Made by a program: the position numbers and the translations under genes | Part shown: piece by piece, positions 10,101 to 22,831 of the stretch | Layout: each line of letters starts with the position of its first letter | How positions within the stretch are numbered: the first letter of the stretch is position 1 | NCBI RefSeq assembly: GCF_000150275.1 | Contig: NW_002060948.1 | Span: forward strand, 4,228,759-4,292,758 | DNA from: Trichoplax adhaerens | Taxonomy: Eukaryota; Placozoa; Uniplacotomia; Trichoplacea; Trichoplacidae | Reading direction: 5' to 3' | Length of the DNA: 64,000 nt | The notes under the pieces: model-generated | Told to the model about the DNA's origin: nothing | Seen by the model: the letters and a program-made list of their open reading frames with translations, nothing else | Databases searched by the model: none

Positions 10101-12729
10101 TTTAGCATATTTCAATAAAATCATTCTATTTATTGTTCTCTGATTAAATTTTCCTACTTTATTATAATATATCCGATAAAAATGATTTATTTCTGATAGT
10201 ATTTTCTGCTTTATATCCTATAATCATTAAGATAGTAATTCAGAAGGTTTCCATCCTATATTGGTATATCATAGGTTGAATAAATGAAGATGCCGATACA
10301 TTAATGCTTCTATTAATAGCACTGATTCTCAGGGCGATTGAATAATTCATGCTGCGAATTGAGCTTCAGATGCGGAATGTAACTGGGTGGGTACATATTG
10401 GGTGCAGTATTTTCGTCTGATACAATTGAAATTTCGAGCTTCGTTTCTTAATGTGATAAATAACTGCAATCACTGGATTTTAACCATAAGTTCAGCAATC
10501 TATCAATTTAAGATTTGAGCTATAAAAAAATAGAGCAAATTCCAAATGCAATACACACTGATCAATACTGCAATAAACTTTGAAAGTTACGTTCATAACG
10601 GCTAAGTCTTTAGGAAAAGAATCCATTTTCTTTCTCTCAAAATAAGAACACAGTTGAAAGGGGCTAAGATACACCGTATAAATGACTTTAACTCTGGAAT
10701 ATCAATTTCATATAACTTATACAAAACAAAATCAATCAATCGTATACTATTTTGCAGTGCCTTAAGCAAGAATTAGAAATAGTATCGCCATACAGTCAAG
10801 AATAGTACTTTATATAACTGTCGTATGTTACGGCCTTTTATACAGTTAATAGCAGTATTACAAATGCCATGCATCATATCAGTCATAACCTATCATTACT
10901 GTACTTTATTAAGCACAATCGACTATGATATATCATATTTTATTTCATATCACGCTTGCAAATCATGAGTACTACTATACGAGTAATTTACTGAAATAAC
11001 TAAAATAACTAAGTATTTTCTGTATTTCATGCAAAAATTTATACCTTACATTTTGTAGATCAAAGACATTAATTATGAAGTAGTTTACGCAGGGGAATAT
11101 TCCTGTAAGATTACAAAAGAACTGTGTGCTAGCTAGTGCTAGCTCGATAGAACATCGATATATAATATTCAATGGCTGAATATCTGATTTTATGTATGTG
11201 TTATTCCCAGCATGAATATCATGACGTTTTTAGTAGCGTTTGGTAATATCAAATTTTCTTTTACTGTGAGTGCATGGCAATATTATCTCCTTATTTCATT
11301 TCCTATTTGCATAGGATATCATCGATAGGGCTGCCTTATTTTTAAATTAAATTTCCTGATAACGATTCGTATTTACAGTGATAATTTTATCAATACCATA
11401 AGCGCATGATTTTAATAGTTTGCCCCTGTTATACGTAAATCTGTTTGGAAACCAGGTGTACTTGAGATTAATATAGCAAAATTTGTTTTACTATACTACA
11501 AAATGACTAAATTAATTGCAATTATTGTAAAATTACGCTCGCAGGCTAATATTAGATTAAGTAATAAAACATTATATCATATAATTTTAGTCATATTTAC
11601 TTCAGCGTTTTTATAGAATAGTCGAACAGTATGATTTGCCATTTTATTTGCATTATATTAAAAACTACTATTCTAGTATTGTACTGATAAATCAGATTTT
11701 AATTTCTAATATCTACCTATAGCTTTGGCATACTATGAATCTAGGCTATTAATGGATACTTAGCGATGACATTTGACCTTACTTCTCACGATATTGTTTC
11801 CGTCTTCGGGCTAATTTAGATTATGCTTGAACTATTCTTTTAGCAATAACATCAAGTTATCTATTTTAAATTTACACTTTTTTAATAAGATTTACTGTTA
11901 ATTTTATTGCAGATCATAACAGGATGTATGAAATATAACATTATTCAATGCTAGAAGCAATCTGTTAATAATAGCATAAAATTAATAATTATATTATAGA
12001 CAGTTATTAATATTAGGAAATGGATAATTTTCTGAATTCACAATTCAAAGGGTACTCATATTTTTATATGAGCGTTATTAATTGATGATTAGAAATATGA
12101 ACATGTTCACCAAATGGAAAGTGTCTGCTTGATTTTCAAGTGATATTTTATATTATCTAAACATGGACTATTTTGGAATCATTTTCAGTAAGGAATTATT
12201 TAGTGATAAAAGGAAAGGTAATATAGAAATTTGCAGATAGTTGTATCAGGGCTCCTAGCTTGTACGGTTATACCATATAGTAAATTATCAGTATTTCCTA
12301 ATCTAATCAATTTTGAAATTGTGTCACTTACCTAGTTAAAAGTTAATGTAATATATAAGCGATCATGCACAGGTGAAGATGAAGAAGTGAAATATACGCT
12401 TAAATTTGTGCACACATTTGGTATAAAGCTGCGAATTCTTACTAACGGGTCTGTATGCATTTGATCAAAAGTAAGATTAAAAATCCTTTTCTAATATATA
12501 CTGGGGTAGCTGTCCCGTTAACAGATGGTGATCAACATTGAATATATTTTATTATTTAATCATTTGGATTACACTGTCTGCTAGAGTATTATAATACTTA
12601 ATGTTTTTAGACTAAATTTACAGAAGGTTTTTGATATGTAGTAGTTTGAATATGACGGATTTGCCCGCTTCCTTTGAGGAAGTGAGTTGCAGAGTATTAA
12701 TACAATTAGTAATAGTAGTTACTATTTAG
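7164..12729. other. gene-poor AT-rich intergenic DNA
   Basis: Between the first receptor and a solo LTR I see no exon with convincing codon content or splice context on either strand. Open frames at 9866-10066 (+), 10492-10674 (-) and 10975-11172 (-) are short, rich in F/I/L/Y/K and look like chance frames in AT-rich DNA. Confidence 0.5.
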
Positions 12730-12734
12730 ACTCA

Positions 12735-13284
12735 TGTGATATATACCAATCACGAGATTCCAAATTTTAGAAAAATAAGGGCTTTATTGAATCTTATACA
12801 AAGATTAACTACACAGCTCTACTCTAGCCGAATACTACTTCTAAAGACTTCTAGAACGAACTAACAGAATAATCTAAAGTTGCATGCTTTTATACTTTCC
12901 GTAGCATTCGCAGCTACAATCCGCATGGCAACCTTTTACCTTATTTTACACATAGTTAAATTATTCTTAATAAGACTATTCTACTGCGGGCCATCATTAA
13001 TCCAATATGGATACGACTACAGTACTTACGTAGACATTATTCACACCAGCCAAAGTACAATGAATTAACCATATCCTAATATATGATTTATAGTTCTATT
13101 TTTACCTATAGCCATATTAGTAACTCAACAGCTTACTGTATATAGTCATCTGTACTCTAGCATAGAGTCTCTACCACTACAGTCTATAGTTACAGCTACC
13201 AAATATCTCTTAGGATAAATATCTACTGTACATTATACTACACATGGCTAACAGTCTACAATCACAATACTAAGTTACATTACA
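12735..13284 (-). mobile_element. solo LTR with 5-bp target duplication ACTCA
   Basis: A 550-bp block bounded by TG...CA in minus orientation (starts tgtaatgtaac, ends atatatcaca) and flanked by identical actca at 12730-12734 and 13285-13289. On the minus strand it has a TATA-like tataaaag (12887-12894) and, about 100 nt later, an aataaa polyadenylation signal (12783-12788), the order expected of U3-R-U5. No gag/pol coding sequence is attached, so it is a solo LTR left by recombination. The local motifs (ggaaagtataaaag, gttcgttct, ttcaataaa) resemble those of the LTR at 48539-48954, suggesting related families. The open frame 12880-13068 (+) lies inside it and is not a gene. Confidence 0.75.
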
Positions 13285-13289
13285 ACTCA

Positions 13290-14835
13290 CAATATGCGTA
13301 TGCATTTATTTTAAACAGTTATTATTAGGCTGAGGGTAAATGAATGTTGTATGACGCTTAATTGCCTTTAAAATATCCAATATACATTGGACAGCATTAT
13401 ATTGCTTTAAATAAAAGTGCTGCTGCAATAATTTTGATATTTTGAAATATTTATGAACTAACTACTATATATCCATGTTTTATATCCATAAATCTGAAAA
13501 TTACAGTACATAGTGCGAATATGTCCTGTCAAAATTATTATTGATCACATTTTTCAACTTCTTGCAGATCACTAAATTATGTGAAAGCTATACTTATTAA
13601 ATTCAGTTGTATCTATACAGTTATAGTTATTTTCTCGAAATAAGATAATAGCAGACAGAAAAAATACTTTATCTCATAAATTATCTGACAGGATTGGCTA
13701 ATTGATTAATCATTATTGCGTTCTGTCGTATCAGCATTGTTGTTAAAAACATTGTATTTTTTTAATTAATTAATATGTGATTATATCGATTGATTAGCTC
13801 GTGTTTTTAAGATTAGATTCCTTCATTAATGCGCTGTGATAACGGATAAATTATATAGTATATAACATATATACGAATATCTGAAAGATTAGGATTTAAA
13901 TTTAATTGATGGACGATTCTCTTCATACAAAATCTTTTTCCACACGAGACTATGAAAGAAATTAGCATCACATTGCTAACAGTATATATATAACATATAG
14001 ACCTTTTAAATTCTAGACGATTTTGTCCTCTCTTGCTATTTGTACTATATACTATTTAAAAGTAAAAGGTATTTATAAATTTAATTGGGTAAATTTATAA
14101 AAATATGTTTGCTACAAGTAGAATATTAATTACTTGTATAATTAGTTTATTAATTGCTAATTTATATTAATATTTTTAAGTTACTTAAAAGAGAATAAAA
14201 TAAATTGGATCAAGTAGATAATATTAAAAACTGAGTAATTTTAATAATTTGAGACGATTAATAAGCAGTATAGACCAAAATGTTTAGGAAATTTCAAAGC
14301 TTTATTTAGATAATATGTTGAACAAAGTTGAAAATAACAGCATCATTCACAAATATTATGTTAACAAAATAGGATTACATTTCTACATATGAAATAGAAG
14401 CTTAGAACGCGGAAAATAAACACTTAGGACACAACTACCAACGTAAGTTTAAAATTTCGCACATAAGTGTTATTAAATTCTATGTGTTTTGTGGGGCTCT
14501 GCGACAAGGTAATAATGTTTCCGCAATACTTATGGACATGAAATATGCACTAAGAAAGCGACTAAAATTGAATCCAGTTACTATATTACTAGAAATTTCG
14601 AAAGGTAATCGTAAAATTATTTCCAACACTTATACAAGTGAAATATGAGAGAATATTTCTCTGCAACAATTCTAATTCGAGTTTGCAAAATACTATAGGT
14701 ATTTAGTGCAGTAAATATATACACTTTCGCGTATATTTGCGCTAGCCTGGAAAGGAATAGTCAGTTTACTATTATTAAATTATTACCATATAGCCATATC
14801 CACTACGGTTAGTTCTTCAATTGCAAGCAATCATT
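13290..14835. other. intergenic, nothing recognised
   Basis: AT-rich sequence downstream of the second receptor. No open frame or splice pattern stands out. Confidence 0.5.
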
Positions 14836-15972
14836 CTATGCATTTAATAAACTGATTGATGCTTTATCGTGTGACACATACTTAATATTAGTATTTGTTG
14901 TCGATGCTGTGCGCGTCATAATTATAATTTGATTTTTAGAACTGTAGGTTCTTCTCATTAGTAATGGGAGGCTGGCATGCCATGGACACCGTAGTATGGC
15001 TAGCATATCATGACGGAGGCTTTTATTGAATATCAGATATAAAGGCGGATAGATAAATGCAGTTAACATGATGGGTACACTTGCAAATCCTGCTATGCTT
15101 GCTTCAAGAATCTTACCACTAGCGCGCAATGAAACAAAAGTGTCTCCAGTATAAACTAATCCTAGCGATGATACCCAGTAAGGCCAAGTAACAATAATGA
15201 AGATAGCAGTAACCGCAATAATTAGTCTTATGGCTGAATGCTTTGATTCATTATGGTTTCGCAATTGCTCTTTGTTATTAATTCCTGGACGTGATAAATG
15301 TCGTAGTCGATGGATTAATTTGCTGTAGCATATCAATATGACAATAACAGGTATAACATAAAATGCTAAAGTTAAAAATGTATAGATCGCTTGCGTACCA
15401 GCTAAACCAACATTATACGATACATCACAGGTAAACGGAAAATTAGGATCAACTCCTGTTGTTAAAGCTAATAGCATACCTACTAAAATACCTAGTAGCC
15501 AGGAAGTGATGAGGTAGTAAACAATTCTTCTCTTACTGCGGCATTCACTCGATAATGGCGAGATGATTTTGTAATAACGATCGTAACTAATAAATGTTAA
15601 CGTTATAATCGATGTACCGTAATTCATACCAATTAAGAAAAATGAAATATAACAATTAACAACCATAACCATTAAAATCGGAGAAGTTGTGATATACATC
15701 AGCTGCAGCACACCGTAAAAGAATAACGAAATGCTATACATAAGATCAGCAACAGCTAAATTTCCCATTAATATGAATGATGCAACATGCATTCGTTTCG
15801 TTAGCCATACTGTAATGATAACCCAAGTTTGAAATAGCACACCAATACACCCTACAATAATACCTAATATTGCAAAAAGTGAATAAGACTGCAAGATATC
15901 TCGTAATGTTACGCTTGCGTTTGAATGCTGTGAAATATTTTCATTCGATTGATAAGGCAGTTTAGTAGTCAT
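14836..15972 (-). CDS. class A (rhodopsin-like) G-protein-coupled receptor, paralogue 2
   Basis: A 378-residue, one-exon seven-helix receptor that aligns through all helices with the 6033-7163 receptor: KRMHVASFIL before TM2, GNLAVADLMYS in TM2, the SYDRY motif after TM3, FPFTCD in loop 2, FIIVTWPYW in TM6, LRASGKI in loop 3 and IFNKSLRHDM after TM7. The N-terminus has NIS and NAS glycosylation sequons. Most notable is TM7: the NPxxY activation motif is YPPLY, so the normally near-invariant Asn is replaced by Tyr, while paralogue 1 keeps NPIVY. DRY and the TM3-loop 2 cysteine pair are intact. Tail sequences have diverged completely. Tandem duplication followed by divergence is the simplest origin. 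The ligand is unknown; altered activation behaviour is only an inference. Confidence 0.92.
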   Translation of the reverse strand: MTTKLPYQSNENISQHSNASVTLRDILQSYSLFAILGIIVGCIGVLFQTWVIITVWLTKRMHVASFILMGNLAVADLMYSISLFFYGVLQLMYITTSPILMVMVVNCYISFFLIGMNYGTSIITLTFISYDRYYKIISPLSSECRSKRRIVYYLITSWLLGILVGMLLALTTGVDPNFPFTCDVSYNVGLAGTQAIYTFLTLAFYVIPVIVILICYSKLIHRLRHLSRPGINNKEQLRNHNESKHSAIRLIIAVTAIFIIVTWPYWVSSLGLVYTGDTFVSLRASGKILEASIAGFASVPIMLTAFIYPPLYLIFNKSLRHDMLAILRCPWHASLPLLMRRTYSSKNQIIIMTRTASTTNTNIKYVSHDKASISLLNA

Positions 15973-16311
15973 TTTTATAATTATAAAATGGCTCTCGCTA
16001 TGGAGACAATATGCTATTTTTTTCTGAAAAAATTATTCTAAATGCCGAAATAAAATTGAAAAATTGATATTTATAGATGAGCTTGCCTAATTATTATTAA
16101 ATATAACTATGAAATCTCTAACCCTATACGGAAATATCATAGTTATTAATTATATTGCAGTTCCTGTCATTGTTTCATAATAGAAAAAAGACGGCTATTG
16201 TTCATTGATCTAATTACTTGATCATTATTAATTTATTATCGCTACGAATTCTGGTTATTATTTGAATATGTACAGAAATAAATATATTAGTGATGTGTAC
16301 GGATACCTCAA

Positions 16312-16443
16312 GTCGAATTTTGTAACGAAGAATTTAAAACTGCCACTAGGAACTATGAGTCTACCACCAGATTTGGCCTCCCAGACATCTGCTCGCGTTA
16401 TGGCTATACATACTAATGATTTCTCATTATCAGGAGCGTATAG
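16312..16443 (+). other. candidate internal exon, unassigned gene
   Basis: A 132-nt stretch preceded by acctcaag (acceptor) and followed by gtaagtac, a consensus donor. In phase it encodes 44 codons of balanced composition (for example KLPLGTMSLPPDLASQTSAR and VMAIHTNDFSLSGAY), unlike the AT-driven frames nearby. The opposite strand is also open across it. I do not recognise the domain. It may be a real exon of a plus-strand gene or a gene relic. Confidence 0.3.
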
Positions 16444-16499
16444 TAAGTACATATTTCACTTCTAATACAAAATCGGAACTTATGCTTTATTAGAAAGTA

Positions 16500-19400
16500 G
16501 TTAATTTATAGTGCTGTTTTAGTAACATTAGTTATCAGTGCATAAATAAAGTAAATTATGAATGTTACTACATGTAACGATATTATCAACTAATGACAAG
16601 GTGTATTATCGAACGAAAATCCGATATGTATTTGTTTACAAAAGCCACTACATGACATGGGATTATTTTATGAGCGTGATATTATTTTTAAGTTAATATG
16701 CAAGTAAATCGCCATTTTTATAATTTGATATCGATCTCAGCAGTGACTGTTTTTATCTTAAAGTTACGGTACTTATCAAGCTGTGTGATTGGCTTTCATA
16801 ATTGGTTCAGTGAATTAAGAGCCACGAAAATTATGTAACTGACCAATTTCCAGAAGTAAACTATGTAATATCTATAGATATAATTATATGTTGAATCCGT
16901 GCGAGTGCATATCTTTATTGTTGTTCGCATATGAAAAAACGAATCAATGTTTTCACAATGATATTTTGTCCCGTATTTTTTTACTTTTCTCATCAGTAGA
17001 CTTCCTAATAGTTTTGAGGTAGCAATAAAGCAATAGAAAATACAGATGTAATTCTTTAGTGAGTGTATGTTATCACTGCAATTGCCACATATATTTTAAA
17101 TATTGAATTTGATATTTTACAATTTTATTTACCGCTGTTGAGTTCTAATAATTATATAGACCATTATGTAATTTACATTTATAAAGATATTACGTAAATA
17201 AGTAGACCATTATTATTATTGGCATCCGTAGTAAATATTTGAAAAGTTGATTTGTTAGGCATGAAAATGCAGCTACTAATTTTAAAAGAATAGGAAAAAA
17301 TATACGTTTAGACATTAAATTTAGACAGATAGCTTATTTCTATCACAGAAAATTCGTTTACGTTATAACCAATTTTTCATCGTTTTGACTAGATTATTTG
17401 TTATAGCGCATATCCAACTGTAATTAGATGCGCAAATTTTGCTAAATTCTCTTCTTATTCGAAGTGAAATCCTAGTGATATAATTTACTACGCTTTAATT
17501 TTTCCAAAAAATGATCAAAGAATAGTGTGAATAAACAAAAAATAAGAATGATGAGAATTTGCTAACGTGCATGACTGCATATATAATATGATTATATGTC
17601 AACTATCGGAATATCTTAATTGCCATTGACATGACTAAAAATTTAATGCTTAAGAATTTAAGATCGGGAGAGGATTATTTCCTACAACTTTATACCTATA
17701 GTGTAAGTATTTGACTTGATAAAATAGTTTTAAAGATAAGAACGAGATGAAGAACTGGTAGAAAGTTGACTATGAAATTAATATTACAGTACCGGGAATT
17801 TAATTTTTTAATTTTTAATTTTAATATTTGAACCTTTGGTTTATTTTAATTATTTGCTAAAAAGATTTAATCTTGGGTTGCTATTAGCAAAGTGGTGCAA
17901 AACTGCTATCTTTGTCAATATTAGTCTTTAGATAAGCTATGAAAGGATAATACTTACTATGAAATTATGAAAGCTAGCTTTATGCGGCCATTGCCTGAAG
18001 TTTACTTAATCCGAAAATAAAAGGATTCGTTGTTTGAAATATTGCTGTATTGCTATTTGTTATTGTATTAGCAGAAGGTAGATTAAAAAATATTGTACTA
18101 TTCATTGAGGCCTTAGCACTATAATCGCACCATTATTATTTTTTTAAATAATGAAGCTGCTAGTAACGATTAATAATAAATTTAGCATTATTCCCTTCCT
18201 ATTTAATAGATAAAATAATTTTTATATTCTAACTGGGATTTACCCCTCTGATTTTGAACTTAAAATTTGCAATTTCGTTTCACCATATCTACGTTTATCA
18301 GCTGAATAGTAGTTTTTGTTTAGTTACTGCAAAAACAAATAAGAACATATCAGCAAATTTTGTATTCTAGGGTATTTGCAGTGCTCTGTTTGCGGTAATA
18401 GTTTTTCAAATCAGATGAAAATAGATTATCATTTTCTGAAATTTTATAATTATCAAAAAGACCAGCATTATTTGATTTTGTTTATTTTAATATCTTCCGA
18501 TTTGATAAAAAATTAAATAATATTTAAAACTTGCTATACAATATAAATATTGGAGCATGTGGGATATCCGCTTAATATTTGTATCACGTAGAATATCTAT
18601 TAATCATTCTTTGTTGCTATATAAAATGTTCTGATGCAATATTTGCTTTCAGCTCCTCAATGTCAATTATAGTGTCTAAATATTTCGTTGCCATAGCAGA
18701 ACAACTAGGACAGGATATAACTAGAATCAAAATTCAATTATACTTTTATAAAATGCTCTAATTTGATTATAGCAATTATGGCTATTTCCTCATTATCGCG
18801 GAAATTCGTCATTGGTCGGAGTTTAGTCTGAGTGAAAGGTTTTCATCAACGGCCTTAATCATGTATAATTTGCTTAAAATAGAAGCTAAAGAATATCGAT
18901 ATGCTTAGACTATTGATTAAAATTAACTAAAAATTCAAAGAATATCTTTGCCTTACTCAAGTCTCGAATATCACTAAGAGTATTGCAGGCGAATTTTCTC
19001 AGAGGCAGTTGATTTTTATGGCCATAAACCCACATCCTATGAGTTTGTAAATGAAATTAGATTAAAATTAAAAATTAAAGATTGCTAGTAGAGTTTATTG
19101 AAATAATTTCTATCAACAGAAGATCCGTAGAATACTAATTTTATTTTATTGACTTAAGATAGTGAATGCAACCGCTACAATAGAATTGATATCCTTATAT
19201 TCCGAGAAATTCGAGTATTTGAAAGCGGAACGTTTTTACCTCGTTATTGTTACCATAGGGTACCTCATTAGCTTAGGTGACTATAAAGCTTAAAAGTAAA
19301 GAATAGGTTGAACGGCAAATGTGATAACTCCTATGCTTGTTCAATAATTAACTAATGTATCCTATCCACGTAGGACTAAGAAACATCAAATAAATAATTC

Positions 19401-21500
19401 ATCAATATATTTTTCGGAAATTACCTTAAAAAGAAAAAGCGTTATAAATATATTTTTCAGTGTTAATAATTTTAATCTGGCGTTCTCGATATTTTTATTC
19501 CTCGGAAACATCATGAATGGTAATTGCATCAAGGCATGTTTTATTTTGTAACCTAGCTAACTATTCAGCGTGATAGTAATCAATATCTAAGGTAATTATG
19601 TAGCGCTATTAAGAATGCAAAGGGTAACCTAAACGTAAGCTGTGATTGTCATCCATTCCAAAATTTAGAGAATAATTATTGTGTATGCAGAGTTATTATG
19701 GTCTATCTAATAATGCCAAATGGCAATCTGTATGTACATACGTGAATATTATGTTTGATCTATTAGATCATAACACTATTATTACATAAATGATTACGAA
19801 AGTTCAACGAGCAATTCTGAGTACAATTAAGGTGTACATGATTGTTTTAATGCAACTGAAAATGTAAGTAAAATTAATGTTTAGTTGGCATACCACTATA
19901 AAGAATTGTAATATAACAAATATACTAGTAGACGCGATTATTGTAGCTTTGCTAAAATATCAATGTAAAATTCGTTTCTTCGTAATTGTATACCGTATTA
20001 AGGGAATTGATAGCCATGGCTTTATCAATTAAATACCATTATTCATAAGAAAAGGCCCTCTAAAATACCTTTTGCGATGACGTTTAAGATATCATCGAAG
20101 TGTAGTAAGCCGAAATAGTGCCATGTTCCACAAAAACTTTGTTGTATGATATACATTGGCAGTTATTATATTACTTTAATTGTAATAAGAGTTAGCAATA
20201 AACTTTGAATGGTTCTGTGATGTATTTCGCTTATAACGAGTTGCATAAATGTTCGTTGGTCCGATTTGGAAGTAGGTGAAATTTTTAATCACCATTAAAT
20301 TTAAAGATTTTAATCTACCATAATATACTTTATTAACTACTCGATCAAAATGAAATGTCTTATACGTAAAAATAACTCTTTTTAAAATATTGTGAGATTT
20401 GTTCGATAATGCACAGTTTATTTCTGTGATGATATGCGTTCAGAAGGGCCCAACTTGAAAGAAATTATTTTACTTACTGGAGTTCAGCTAAATAGCTAAA
20501 GCATAGCAAATATCTAAATGGTTATTTTAGCTTGATTGAGAAATTAAAATTAGTCCTTACTGGTATGCTACAGTAGCCCAAGATATAATATCATTACAGT
20601 GAGAGTTACACAATTATGAGTTTCTATTATGTCTTTATCACTGTATACATCACCGTAAAAAGTAAATGACAAAAATTGGAGGTTAAGATTTATATAAGGA
20701 AATAGCTAATAATGACTTACATTAAAAACTACGGTGGTTGGTATTTTCTTGCAGTAAATTATGCTGTACTGTAGTGAAAGTTTTCATAAGGTAACTAATG
20801 TCAATTGATTATAGTCTTGTAATACTCATGATGAATATCCTTAAGATATTCAATTATAAAGGATATTATAAATAATTTTGTGTACAGACATACTATAATC
20901 TAATTATCTAGAATCGTTCAGTACATGTCTCGGATTATGAATAATTTCTGTATTGATTTATCTATCCAATATGAAGTAAATTTCATGAACCGTTATGATT
21001 CATACATGATAGCAGCTGCTGAAGGATATTTAAGCTCGGCAGATAATTGAATAAAGCAGAGTTTTGTAGTTGTTTAACGTAGCAGCAAAGACTTTTAAAT
21101 TCTTGTAAGATAGTAAAGGGATACTGAATCCCGGAGAGTACAGTAATTTAGAGATTTGTTTTACGTTAACTTTGTCACGAAGCTGGTTTGTGACAGTCCT
21201 CCAGTTTTGTGTCTCTAAATAGTTGTAGATGCCGCTACAAATCTAATTATTGAATGAATGTAGTAGTTATGGATCTACATTAATTATAAATTTTCAAGTA
21301 TGAAATGACGTACATGATCTAAACTGAAATCTGTAACAAAATGATTTAGTATTGTAAATTAACATTTTTACTTCCCAGTGAAAGTAACGAAGCTTGTGGG
21401 CTCTGGTTGCGGAAATCAACTACTTTAAACTAATTTAAACATTGATACTATATTTATTTCTATTCAGGTGTTATGCATAATCTTTACTTTTTTGCCTTGT
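16500..21500. other. gene-poor stretch with weak plus-strand exon candidates
   Basis: Mostly AT-rich DNA. Weak candidates flanked by AG/GT are 17655-17702 (16 codons, GTAAGT donor), 18652-18761 and its same-frame continuation to about 18910 after one TAA (contains FVAIAEQLGQDITRIKIQL and LSERFSSTALIMYNLL), and 18989-19046 (RIFSEAVDFYGHKPTSYEF). Each alone could be chance; together they hint at a sparse or decayed plus-strand gene. No function can be named. Confidence 0.2.
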
Positions 21501-21521
21501 CGTTAGCGAATAGGCCAATGA

Positions 21522-21671
21522 ATGGCGGATTCAATAATCGTTAAATGGAATATTGCAGAGGAGTTCAAATTCGTTTTAAGGTCAAAGAATTTCATCGACG
21601 ATAGCTATCCACCGTTCCATTCCAGGATTTTGCTTATAATGCGAAGTAATACCGAATATTTTCATTATAAC
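21522..21671 (+). other. candidate first exon of an unrecognised plus-strand gene
   Basis: ATG at 21522 opens 50 codons ending at a GTAAGC donor, phase 0. The peptide starts MADSIIVKWNIAEEFKFVLR and continues with NFIDDSYPPFHSRIL, which is more protein-like than random AT-rich sequence. Without splicing, it would stop at TGA 21678-21680 after 52 codons. A possible next exon near 22263-22315, ending at GTAAGC, is weaker. There is no recognisable domain. Confidence 0.3.
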
Positions 21672-22831
21672 GTAAGCTGAAAAATTACTATGGTCACTAG
21701 ATAGGGTTTCTTATGCTTGTTGCAACGCTTAATAATCATCTTGCAAATTGAATATTAGAGTGCTTCATCGATTACTTTTAAGAATTACAATATGTGATAA
21801 GTTTATCTGTGTTAAGGCAAACTTTTTCATGCTCGCGGGTTTAGAATTGTCGTTTCCTGTAATATGAATGATGTTTATGGGTAATACTAATACGCAGCAT
21901 ACATTTAGTGCTTGCTTATTAAATTTTTATGCCGTTTTCTTTTTGAACCGTGAAATGGCTCTTAGCAAATCGGTTCTATTAAAAAACTTCTAATGAGCTA
22001 AAGAGAACGCTACGTACATCATAAGTCATCGCTGTTGACGAGCATATTAAATATATTGCTATGGAATAGTATTTGTACGATTGTAATTTCTAACGTTTTA
22101 CTTTTAAAGGCTCCAATCGGCATAGCATACGAATATGCTAAGGCTGATGTCGTTTTCATGGCTATCCAGAATCTTTTCTGTAGATTTTGCTTTTGCAAAG
22201 TTAATAAGTAAACACTAGTTAAATGCAAAATATCGACCATTTACAATAATGATCTTGCAAGATTACTGTTCTAAGATAATCATTGGACCGTTACTGCACA
22301 ACGTTGCCTAGCGGGGTAAGCATAAACACTCCAGCTGCAAGATTTATGGATACTGCTATACCTATTCATAGTATAATCTGTCGTTTTTATCATATCCGAT
22401 TTGAAATAATTTTTCTTCTTCACGATAGTGTCATTATATAACTAGAATGCTCAAGATCTCAATTGTTTCTGCGATATCATCAATATGGCATTTAATTGCC
22501 CTATAATTAATAGATAACTTATGAAAAGCTGTCTGATATATATTTTAGAGCGAAAGATATCCTTTATTTATTGTAAGAGGAATCATGGAACATAGAAATT
22601 ATATGACAAAATATTTCATTGATAGAAATGTCGGAAATTTCTAATTATATTGAATAACGATTAGAAAAGATTTGTGCACTGGAATCATAGAGTTAGTGTT
22701 ATCAATATGGAATAGCTATAATACTGCTTTGCTGTATTATTTTCAAGAGTAACGCCTACAGGGCAAGAATATCAATTTCTTCACGTTAAATATCCGTAAA
22801 TAGTAAAGCAATCATGAGAAAATTGATAGAA

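Noticed and set aside
9866-11172. Short frames at 9866-10066, 10492-10674 and 10975-11172
   Set aside because: Typical of random AT-rich DNA. Codon content is dominated by F, I, L, Y and K with no domain or splice evidence.
12880-13068. 62-codon plus-strand frame
   Set aside because: Lies entirely within the solo LTR at 12735-13284 and antisense to its promoter.
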